Positions 1 through 64,000 of a stretch of DNA of 64,000 bases are shown here, piece by piece. Each line of letters begins with the position of its first letter. The stretch's first letter is position 1. This stretch comes from Hermodice carunculata (taxonomy: Eukaryota > Annelida > Polychaeta > Eunicida > Amphinomidae). The stretch lies in assembly GCA_964020975.1 (NCBI GenBank), contig OZ026613.1:69034192-69098191 (forward strand), in the 5' to 3' direction. Below the pieces are notes generated by a model. That model worked only from the letters and a program-made list of their open reading frames with translations. It was not told the DNA's origin and searched no databases. Both the position numbers and the translations under genes were made by a program.

Positions 1-1797
1 TTAGCATTAGAATGCCCATTGACTTACATAGTAATCAATAGGAAAGCTGCATTGAACGATAAGTACCCGAATTGAAAATCCTTAAAAATCAGGAATCCAA
101 AGCAGTGCCACCTACTAAACAACTGTTTGACCCTTCCACAACAATATATCCATCACATTTCAGCTTAATCTGAGGGATGGTTCTGAGAACAAGTGAAAAA
201 TAGCAAAACCATACAAAAAATTGCAGCGACACCTGGTGAACAAATTGGGAACTAGAGGTCCCCGGGAGTGTCTATGTACGATATCAAAGCAATTGGGCGC
301 GTGGTTTCAGAGCAGAAGAATTTTGAAGGTTTGTCCCCCAAAAAACAAAAAAATTCATAAAAAATCCAAAAATCAATAGAGCGTGACCATTTGAACACAC
401 TTGGTAGAGACCCACCTAAGGCACATCTCCACCAAGTTTGAAGTAAATCTGGTCAATATTATTAAAATTATGACCATTACAAGAAATTCCCATGTTAAGT
501 TTTCCTATTAAAACTTTTGTAGAGATTTTTGAAAAAAATTCATAAAAAAAATCCAAATTCATTGGAACATGACAATTGGAACAAACCTGGTAGACACCCA
601 CCCAAGGTACATTGCCACCAAGTTTAAAGTAAATCTGGATGATGGATTTGGAGAAGTCGAAAATGTAAATTAGCATTAGAATGCCCATTGACTTACATGG
701 TAATCAATAGGAAAGGTGCATTTACCCCAAAGGAGCCGACTTGAAAAAATCATTAAAAATCAGGAATCCGCAGCATTCCCACACAGGGAACAACTTTGTT
801 TGGCCCTTCCATTAGGAACATATCCACCAAGTGTAAGCTTAATCTGAGTGACGGTTCTGGAGGAGAAGTCGAAAATATCTATAACACACAAAAATTCAAA
901 AAAAAAAAAAAAAAAAATTTAGAAAAAAACTGCAGCGCCACCTGGTGAACAAATTAACAACAGAGAGTCCCTAGATGTCTTCCTGTGTGATATCAAAGCA
1001 TTTGGGTAAGCAGTTTCGGGGAACAAGATTTTTTAAGATTTCTCCAAAAAACCCAAAAAAATTCATTAAAAATCCAAAAATCACTGGAGCATGACCATTT
1101 GAAAAAAATTGGTAGAAACCTACCCAAGGTACATCCCCACCAAGTTTGAAGTTAATCTGGATGACGGTTTTGGAGAACAAGCCAAAAATGTGAATTAGCA
1201 TCTGAATGCCCATTGACTTCCATAGTAATCAATAGGAAAGCTGCATTGACCGATAAGTACCAGAATTGAAAAAATCGTTAAAAATCAGGAATCACCAGCA
1301 TTCCCACATAGTGAACAACTTTGTTAGACCCTTCTACAAGGAACATATCCACCACGTTTCAGCTTAATCTGAGTGATGGTTCTGGAGAAGAAGTCGAAAA
1401 TAGCTATAACACACAAAAATTCATAAAAAATTAGGAAAAAATTGCAGCGCCACCTGGTGAACAAAATTAAGAACTACATGTCCCAGGGAGTGTTCCTGTG
1501 TGATATCAAAGCAATTGGATGAGTGGTTTCGGACAAGAAGATTTTTTAAGATTTACCCAAAAAAGAACTAAAAAATTCATAAAAAAAATCCAAAAATCAC
1601 TGGACCGTGACCATTTGAACAAACTTGGTAAAGACCCACCCAAGGCACATCTCCACCAAGTTTGAAGTGAATCTGGCTGACAGTTTTTAAGAAGAAGTCG
1701 AAAATGTGAATTGTGGACGACGGACGGACGGACGGACGACGGACGGACGACAGACCCTCAAAAAACCTCAGCTGACTGACAAGTCAGCTGAGGTAAA
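1..1797 (+). repeat. R1 element, 5' end outside the window
   Basis: Units of about 525 bp begin near 1, 669 and 1193 with GAATTAGCATTAGAATGC-type sequence. Each contains two or more diverged sub-units ending in a block like GACGGTTTTGGAGAAGAAGT. The array closes with a GACG microsatellite (about 1716-1751) and a hairpin at 1766-1793. It is very similar base for base to 34812-36596, so the copies are young. The many 60-100 codon minus-strand frames inside are by-products of the repeat. Confidence 0.9.
1766..1793 (+). repeat. R1 3' terminal hairpin
   Basis: A perfect 12-bp stem CCTCAGCTGACT / AGTCAGCTGAGG with loop GACA, followed by TAAAAA. The same structure closes R1 copies near 10480, 36562 and 54300. 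Confidence 0.9.
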
Positions 1798-1801
1798 AAT
1801 T

Positions 1802-3375
1802 GTTATGCTCAAAATGTGCGCCCCACATCCAGCTTTCCATAAATGGTATGTTTGTTCAAATCGGGTAATAAGTTTTAGTTGTTGAAGAAAAACAAACATT
1901 TTGACAAGCGCCAAACTCCAAAAGGGTCATGGTGACCTAAAAACTAGGGCACCAAGCACAGCTTTATGTATTATGTAACCAAGTGCAATTTTGATCTGGA
2001 GGCTCAATTCCCTTTACCATCGATGTCCAAGCTACACCCTGCCATTACAAAATCACCTCTTTCAACTTTACAGGCATGGGGACCACAAAAATAAGTAAAG
2101 GTCCCTGATATTATAGAATATTCTAGCATTGGACATGGTCTAGATATCCTATAAATTTAGCAAGTCTTACTCAATCACTTTTCCAAATATGGAATTTTAT
2201 ATCTGAAAACACATTTTGGTTCATAATTTCCGTCAAGTTATAGGTGACGCCACCTGTATCATTAGCAAGTTATATTTTGACCTCCCCACAATCCGACCAA
2301 GTGCCGTGAAGATCCACCAAAAATTAATGATGTTAGAGTGTTCACAAGATTTTCACATTTTGATCCTATATTGCATAATATTGTAGGTGGCGCCACCAAT
2401 ATCCAAAATAAACTTAGATTTTTATACACCCTAGAAGTCCTGAAAGTTGTATTGGGCTGACTTGAAAACTGTGGAACGTATGGCAGTCAGAAGATTTTTA
2501 TATTTTGACCCATATATTCCATAATACTATATTCGGCATCACCAACATTGAGGTCAATGAAGATTTTTATACACTTTATAACCAACCTCTAAACATTTTA
2601 TGGTCCTAACTAAAATATTATGGGGGGCAGCGCACTATATTTAAACTGGCCATTTGACCTTGCCCTTCAACTCAGATTAAAAAATTGTTACGCTCAAAAT
2701 GTGCGCCCCACATCCAGCTTTCCATAAATGGTATGTTTGTTCAAATCGGGTAATAACTTTTAGTTGTTGAAGAAAAACAAACATTTTGACAAGCGCCAAA
2801 CTCCAAAAAGGGTCATGGTGACCTAAAAACTAGGGCACCAAGTACAGCTTTATGTATTATGTAACCAAGTGCAATTTTGATCTGGAGGCTCAATTCCCTT
2901 TACCATCGATGTCCAAGCTACACCCTGCCATTACAAAATCACCTCTTTCAACTTTACAGGCATGGGGACCACAAAAATAGGTAAAGGTCCCTGATATTAT
3001 AGAACATTCTAGCATTGGACATGGTCTATATATCCTATAAATTTTGCAAGTCTTATCCAATGACTTTTCCAAATATGGAATTTTATATCTTAAAACACAT
3101 TTTGGTTCATAATTTCCGACAAATTATGGGTGGCGCCACTAGCATCATTAGCAAATTGGACTCCGACCTACCCAACAATGGCACCAAATTTGGTGAAAAT
3201 CCACCATAAATTAAAGATGCTCGAGTGTTCACAAGATTTTCACATTTTGACCCTTATATTGTATTATGTAGGCAGTGCCACCAATATCAAAAGAAACCTC
3301 GATTTTCCTACACCATAGTCCTGAAATTATATCGGGTGAACTTTAAAACTTTTCAAGTTATGGCGCTCACAACCC
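1802..3375 (+). repeat. R2 body, direct tandem duplication with 885-bp period
   Basis: The sequence starting at 1802 repeats from 2687. The first roughly 300 bp of the two units are almost identical, so the duplication is recent. R2 carries spaced blocks such as GGTGGCGCCACCAATAT that recur near 3130, 17600, 45240, 46000, 56330 and 57230. Confidence 0.85.
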
Positions 3376-3654
3376 AAATTTACGGACGTCTCTAGTATAT
3401 TACACTTATGTACTAACAATGATCGTAAAGAGAGTGTTTAAGGTAAATGACTCTAGTCACCTCTGCACCCAAGTGATGAAATAAGAGTAGCCAACAATGA
3501 CTGGTAGTTTCTGACTGTAGATAGACTAGAGAAAATCTCTAGGTGGGTTTAAGGTATACCAACAATCACCCTGCCTAAATCTATAGATTAATATACTATT
3601 AGTGTCTTGGAATGAGCGTTTTATTTTGTCAGTATTGTTCCATATCTATGGAAA

Positions 3655-4600
3655 CACTTCAACAGTTTTTTATATAGCTTTTGTGCCACAGTCTTTTCAT
3701 CGATATTCTCCTTCTCCTTACAAATTCACTTATTTGTGATGGGTTTCTGCTAACGTGTAAAACCTGTCCAATGACCACACCATAGGCTAGGTTCTCTGGA
3801 ATGTTTCCAGTGATACCAGGATATGAAACTACAATGTAGGTGGAATTTGAATTGTTCCCATTTGTCAAAAATCTTTGTCACATACTATTTGCTGTCAATC
3901 CCTATTTCAAGATCAAGGAAAGTTGCCTCATTGTCACTCTCATTTTCTTTATTCAAAATGAGTTCTTTTGTGTAAATTTCCTTCCAATGTTCCTTGATCT
4001 CATCCTTGTTGTTAAGAGTACATAGATCATCCATGAATCTTCTAGTAAGTGAATAGAATCTTCTTGCAGCAGTGTAGTTTCTTTTTGCCAATTCTTCCAT
4101 CCATTTGGATTTGTAATAATGTAGATATACATGTAAATTGGCAATATAAGGAGCTGGATCAGTTACCATGGATATTCAAACTATTTGTCCAAATGCTTTA
4201 CCAAAGCTAAAGTATTCATTGTTGATAATATCCTTTATCAAATCAGAACATTCTTCTTTGATGCAACGCGTTCTTGTATCCTTTTCTTTGTCAAATCTTG
4301 GCCGGACATGCGCGACACAAGCTCAGCAATCTTAGGTGAGCAGACCTTAAATTGGGTTAACGGAGTCTGAACTATGTTCTTATTGCCCATCGATGGATTC
4401 TATTTTTCACAAATTTTGTAGATTGTGACCAGATTCAAATATTTTGGACTAGTTTCTAAGACTGGTGGTATATTTACACTGGAAAAACTATTCTACTATC
4501 TCCTTCTGATATTATTTTTGGTTTACATAAATCAAATGGCATGTATCCTTTGAACAATTGTATTTTACAAGGGAAATATCATTTATCGTAGAGCATGTCA
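3655..4600 (-). mobile_element. Penelope-like retroelement fragment (fossil)
   Basis: Minus-strand frames at 3885-4169 and 3659-3868 encode reverse-transcriptase C-terminal blocks: RRFMDDL, then ATFLDLEIG, then GNIPENLAYGVVIGQ with HVSRN and a region rich in arginine. These follow the order seen in Penelope-like RTs. The N-terminal side up to about 4600 is too decayed to read. The copy is partial, broken in several places and old; no ends or target duplication are seen. Confidence 0.55.
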
Positions 4601-4850
4601 GGAAATGAATATACAGCTTAACAACTTTTTACCTTATCTAAATTTTTACCTTATTTAACACATAGTCAAAGTTGAAAGGCAAGTACAGTACAATCAATCA
4701 GGTCAAAGTCTGTTTATTCAGCAATGGGGTCCAATATCTTCCTTTTTGTTAAGCTGGCATGATGTCTGTAATTATGTCATTTTATTTTGTAAACACTCAA
4801 TGTGCATGGAGAACAAATAAAAAATAATACAAAAAAAAAAAAAAAAAAAA
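4600..4850 (+). mobile_element. Poly(A)-tailed 3' end of a retroposed sequence
   Basis: AATAAA at 4816-4821 is followed 9 bp later by about 20 A (4831-4850), then the tail of an R1 element (AGTCAGCTGAGCTAAAAA). It looks like the 3' end of a reverse-transcribed RNA on the plus strand. The source is not recognised. Confidence 0.45.
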
Positions 4851-4904
4851 GTAAGTCAGCTGAGCTAAAAAGCTTGCCGAGACCATACAAGCATACGTTC
4901 TGCA

Positions 4905-5268
4905 CGATTACCTCAGTAATGGATCCATAAAGCATATGGAATAAATAAGCTTGTTTTATCCATCATTTTAGTTGTGGATCAATACAATAATATGGACTAA
5001 GTAAGCTTATTTCTATGTCTAACTTAGCAGTGGGTCAATAAAAAGTATGGACTGAATAAGCATATATTATTCTACATCCTTACCTTAGCAGTGGATCAAC
5101 AGAAGTGTATGGACTAAATCAGCATATTATTTTACATCCTTACTTCAGCAGTGGACAAATTAAATATATGGACCAGCTAAGCCAAAAATACATTATTCTA
5201 AATCCTTATCGCAGTAGCTGAATCAATTACAGTATATAGATTAAATAATCATACATTATTATATTCAT
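4905..5268 (+). repeat. Minisatellite, about 60-bp unit, six degenerate copies
   Basis: Repeating blocks contain CAGTGGATCAA, TATGGACTAA and AAGCATATTATT. The spacing is about 60-65 bp and copies are diverged. The first MITE of the window follows immediately. Confidence 0.7.
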
Positions 5269-5270
5269 TA

Positions 5271-5450
5271 CAGTGGTACCTGTCTTGAGAGACCCCTAAA
5301 TATGAGAGACTGCATATCTTTTTAAGACAGCTCTCTCAGGACACTGTGCTATCTTTTCCATGTTATTATACCTCTAATGAAAGACCACCTGTTTTGAGAG
5401 ACCACATTTTGACCTGCCCTAGAGGTGTTCTCTCAAGACAGGGACCACTG
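5271..5450. mobile_element. MITE, pogo/Tigger-like, copy 1
   Basis: 180 bp with terminal inverted repeats CAGTGGTACCTGTCTTGAGA / rc CAGTGGTCCCTGTCTTGAGA and TA on both sides (5269-5270, 5451-5452). CAGTGGTCCC-type ends with TA duplications are usual for pogo/Tigger relatives of Tc1-mariner. No coding capacity. Confidence 0.8.
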
Positions 5451-5464
5451 TATATCTTACACCT

Positions 5465-5839
5465 ACAAAGCATTTACGAAGGGACATTGGAGATCTGGGT
5501 GTGAATGGCTGTAGGATTTCTTTCATCAGGAGTCAATGTCACATCTGGCAAGGCAATCATCCTGGCATTGAAGAAGTCCCTCACTTATGTGTGAAACTTG
5601 ACATAGATCCTGAACAATAAGACCTCTAGGGCTTTGGTCACATCATGCATGTAAGCAACTTCACACCTACCCATGATGGCCCAGGAACTTGTCAGGATAC
5701 ATCCTATAGCCAGACACGCAACTGACATGCAATTTATGCCAGTGTTGCTGTTGTACACATTTTGAACCAAGGCCATGCCAGCTTTTGCAGGAAATTGAAT
5801 CCTTTCCCCTTTAAACAAATTAAAAAGTAGAAATGCCAA
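5465..5839 (-). pseudogene. Coding-like remnant of unknown family
   Basis: On the minus strand one frame reads from about 5839 to 5465 with a single TAA in the middle (5585-5587). Before it lies GERIQFPAKAGMALVQNVYN to LLFRIYVKFHT (84 residues from the first methionine); after it VRDFFNARMIALPDVTLTPD to ISNVPS and a final stop. The composition looks like protein rather than chance sequence, but I do not recognise the family. It may be a broken duplicate of a nearby gene, an old transposase piece, or chance. It lies just past the HELZ2-like gene's 3' end. Confidence 0.3.
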
Positions 5840-6329
5840 CCAGAACCATTATCTGTGACAGATACCCATTCATCAGACCATGCCTGACAGCAAAATGAAA
5901 AACACTTGCAACAAAAATGTTCACTTAATATATACTTTATTTGATTGGCAAAATGTAAAACCTGCCATATCTCGCTGTTTATGAAATAAGCAGACATCTT
6001 AAATTTCTCTTATTTTCGTTGGTCCTGTAAAACAGATCACAGCTTTCCCCTGCAGTTCTCATGCACACAAATTAAAAAAAAAAAAAAAAAAATAATAGAA
6101 ACAAAAACAAAGCGAACAGGCTCTTTCACAAAACCAATATGGCCCTCAAGGGACTGTGTCCTCCTCTTTGCTCCAAGCTGGAAAAGACCCATCTCCTGCC
6201 TGTTTTGTATATAGATAGCAAAATTGAACACCTATTATATAACCAGCAAATGCTACTTTATCAAGGATCCACGTGGCCTTTTGATGAGCATCAAATTGAA
6301 GGAATAAAAATTCCTTTCTGTTCCTTACG

Positions 6330-7577
6330 TATATTAACACAAAAGGCAGCAATATACTTTATTCACATCTATACGAAGCACTTGATTACAATGTTTCTGG
6401 AGTACTGTTATAACAAGTAACAAATTGTGGTTGTTGGATGCAGTTCATAGTACTGCCATCTGCTGGCAGCACAAGCAGTTAGTTACACTAAATCTTTCAT
6501 TTGGAACTGTGTTGCACTAGTTGATGTTGTAGACAAGAAACTTACCACAAACTGTCCACATATATGAAAGCTACACTTGAAACATAATGGAGCATACACG
6601 AAAACTAGGATTTCTAAACGTTTCTTGTGTAAGTATTTATAAAGCAAACAAATATGAAAGCAGAATATTTGTATCATGGACACAAGAATTCAACAGGATT
6701 ATGGAATGCAATATATTTCTTCACATTAAGCTTTCCCTGTCATGACAAGAGTAAAGGCTGATAACACTTCGTTGTGTTCCATTTCAATCAACTCAGAACA
6801 CTAAAATGACTTTGGTTGCATAGTGTACTTTGTAAATGGCATTAAGTGCTGGCCAGTTTTGTTGCACCAAAGCTACTTGCAAGATGTTTAAAAATGTCCC
6901 CATTTAAGTGCCACAGTAAAGGTAGCATTGGTTACATACTGAAATAACACTGTGGTATATAAAGCACCCTGCAGCAAGATACATGTATTTGTCCACTAGC
7001 TGTCTTCTGCAACCTGTATCAGAAGTCCACAGCACTGATTTTTCAATCTTAATTGCGCTTAACCCCTTAAGTTTTCTAATCTTTACATGATCTCCATTAC
7101 CACTAAAATTAACCATCCATTTCTTTAAAATTGTTTTTTGTCAACTGCAGATAAATCTTCATTCTTAGCACTTCATATACAACCGCAAAAATGAGTTATA
7201 CACAAAAGAAAAAATAAACTGGGGATTCTATGACATTCTACAATAAAATTTTATAAACTGGGCCTGTCTCTCCCCATATACATACTCCAATATGCAAGTA
7301 CAATTTTAGACATATTCCACTAAGCAACGCATTTACTTTGCACTTACAAGCATGTCGCTTTTCATGATTTCAATTATTTTGTTACAACTCCTTGTGCTTC
7401 AGATTATTTCTTTTTTTTGCTTTTGCTTTTTCTTTTTGTCAGCAGTTTTCATTGTGCCACAGAATTTTTTTCATCTCTTAATACCCTTTTCTTCATCAGT
7501 CACGCAGTGGGTGCTGCAAGATTATACAGGTATTTCCAGAAAATATCACCCAAGTCCTCCAGAGAGACTTTTTTTTT
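6330..7577 (-). other. Probable 3' UTR of the HELZ2-like gene
   Basis: After the stop there is mostly non-repetitive sequence. The first AATAAA-type signal on the minus strand is at 6358-6363, which would give a 3' UTR of about 1.2 kb; another is at 5936-5941. No convincing open frame lies in between. The end is inferred from the signal alone. Confidence 0.35.
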
Positions 7578-62173
<54,596 letters not shown>

Positions 62174-62463
62174 CTGAAAAAATAAAACAATTTTTAAGGT
62201 ACACATTCACAAAGGAGTTAGTATCACCAGTGGCTACATTTCCAAAGATTTTGAAACCAACATTTACGATCCAAGTGCAATGGGCAAATAAATGCCATTG
62301 GCAAAACTGTCTCTTAGAATTTTGGCAACAGCCACCAAAAAAAAAGCAACTGAGTTAATCTAATCTAACTTTTGTGAAAACATCCTTGGGCCTATATGTA
62401 TGTAATTGGAAATCAAACTATTTCAACAGATAAGTGAATCATATGTAGCAGGCACATTAAAAC

Positions 62464-62656
62464 TACAAGGCTGTGTGAACAGCCTGTGCTCACCTGACCT
62501 ATATGCTTGTCCCACAAAATCAAGGTTGCAACTGAATATAACTGTGTTGAGCTTTAGCTGAGTGCATACGAGTCTGACATTTTGAAGTATTTCTAAGACA
62601 GATAACTGGACCTCCTAAAAACACAGCCTGTCAACCAAGTCAGCTGAGCTAAAAAT
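62464..62656 (+). repeat. R1 mini-element (internal deletion, about 190 bp)
   Basis: The 5' hairpin AGGCTGT-GTGA-ACAGCCT and GTGCTCACCTGACC are followed after a short leader by AAGTCAGCTGAGCTAAAAA. Both ends are kept and almost all of the core is missing. Confidence 0.65.
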
Positions 62657-64000
62657 TGCAGCACCACCTGGTGAACAAATTAAGAATTATGATACACTAG
62701 GAGTGTTCCTCTGTGATATAAAAGCAAATAGGTGAGCAGTTTCAGAGAAGACGATTTTTTAAAATTTGCCCCCCCCCTTTCCCCCCCCCAAAAAAAATTC
62801 ATAAAAAAATCCAAAAAATCACTTTAGCGTGACCATTTGAACACACTTAGTAGATGCCAACCTAGGCACATTGCTACCAAGTTTGAAGTCAATCTGACTG
62901 AAACTTTAGGAGAAGGATGCAAAAATATGAATTGCATTAGAGTGCCCATTGACTTGCATAGTACATAGTAATCAATAAAGAAAGCGCATTTACTGATAAG
63001 TACCCGTATTGAAAAAAAATCAGGAATCCACAGCAGTGCCACCTTGTGAACAAATTTACTCTGAAATAAAAAATACTCTGAGTGACAGTTCTGGAGAAAG
63101 TGTTGAAAATAGTGAAAACACACAAAAGATCATTAAAAAAAAAAATAGAAAACAAGAGGGCTGTGTGAACAGCCCATGCTCAGCTGACCTACAGAGTCAT
63201 CACACTTGTGCCGATGCAGCTCTGTGAACCTTTATGGAAGAACACCGACATATGCAACATCAAGGTCCTAGTTCAAGTACATGAAGTTCTCAAGTTATAG
63301 TGAAGAGTAAAATTCATGTATGTTGCACTGTGACCCCAGAAATGAGGTCAAGGTCACATGTGTACTGTCTAAGTGTGACCTTCATAGAGAAAAATTAATA
63401 TGTGCAACATCAAGGTCCTGACTCAAAACAGATCTCAAGTTATGAAGTGAACAGTAAATTTCATGTCAGTTGTCCTGTGACCTTGGGAATGAGGTCAAGG
63501 TCCAAAAATCACTGGAGCATCACTACTTGCATAAAATACGTAGACACTTATCAAACGTACACCCCTACCAAATTTGACACAAATCTGGCCAAAATTATTT
63601 CAGTAATAACCATTACAAGAAATTCCCATGTTACACTTTCCTATTAAAACTTTTTAAAAGATTTTCCAAAAAAATCATAGTCAAACCAAAAATTACTATA
63701 GCGTGACTATTTGAAGCAACTTGGTAGAAACCCACCCAGTGTACATTGCCACCAAGTTTGAAGTCAATCTGAATGACAGTTTCTTCAGAAGTGCAAAATG
63801 TGAATTAGCATTACAATGCCCATTGACCTACATGGTAATCAATAGGAAGGGTGCATTTACTGATTAGTACCCGATTCAAAAAAAAAAAAAAAAAATGTTA
63901 AAAATCAGGAATCCACAGAAGTACCTCCTAGTGAACAACTATGTTTGACCCTTTCACAAGGAACATATCCACCAAGTTTCAGCATTTTGTCTGAGTGACG
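62657..64000 (+). repeat. R1 copies running off the window
   Basis: One copy spans 62657-63150. A new 5' end begins at 63152 (AAACAAGAGGGCTGTGTGAA) and continues past 64000. No upstream exon of the HELZ2-like gene was found here. Confidence 0.82.

Noticed and set aside
331-1213. Repeated minus-strand frames of 60-100 codons (phrases such as QINFKLGGDVPWVG) that recur at 9331, 9875, 11110, 35214, 53572, 54046 and elsewhere
   Set aside because: They are one strand of the R1 repeat read in frame. They lack consistent starts and stops between copies, and the similarity is explained by repeat homology. No sign of protein-level selection.
62174-64000. Search for the next upstream exon of the HELZ2-like gene
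   Set aside because: Only R1 repeats and unique non-coding sequence were seen; no frame with the required phase and donor could be supported.

Overview
The window looks like intronic, repeat-rich chromosomal DNA from a marine invertebrate, most likely a bivalve mollusc. It is AT-rich, carries a spliced eukaryotic gene with large introns, and is packed with short interspersed repeats whose layout (short tandem core, ACGG-type microsatellite, terminal hairpin) recalls the Pearl-type elements of bivalves. The species cannot be named from sequence alone.

One protein-coding gene spans almost everything. On the minus strand, 14 exons between 62173 and 7578 join in frame with matching splice phases and encode about 2,375 residues ending at a stop codon; the 5' end lies beyond base 64000. 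It is a HELZ2-like protein: an UPF1-type helicase (exons at 62 to 44 kb), an RNase II/RNB exoribonuclease domain inside one 3.9-kb exon (40478-44423), then a second UPF1-type helicase (exons at 40 to 7.6 kb). The key motifs of all three enzyme modules look intact.

The introns are built largely of mobile DNA. At least six non-autonomous repeat families (called R1, R2, R4, R5, R6 and R7 here) share one plan: body or tandem core, degenerate ACGG/GACG microsatellite, 3' hairpin, A-run. R1, R2 and R4 also have a 5' hairpin and an inner inverted repeat matching the 3' hairpin. R1 and R2 are nested and chained head to tail. A seventh family (R3) is rich in AGGTCA half-sites. Other insertions are: four pogo/Tigger-like MITEs with TA duplications (5.3, 14.4, 28.8, 61.3 kb); a piggyBac-type MITE (20.9 kb); a 162-bp foldback with a 9-bp duplication (26.7 kb); an AT-duplicating 1.4-kb DNA transposon carrying a broken SAP/SWIM gene (54.5-55.9 kb); a broken DIRS-type retroelement (21.4-26.0 kb); and a broken Penelope-like fragment (3.7-4.6 kb).

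The least expected items are hammerhead ribozyme motifs. One sits at 13908-13951 in a 171-bp insertion flanked by perfect 13-bp target duplications, the layout of an animal retrozyme. A second is at 22333-22374 and a weaker one at 51846-51887. No tRNA, rRNA or CRISPR was found. Exon limits were set by eye from splice sites, phase and family motifs and have not been tested against transcripts.
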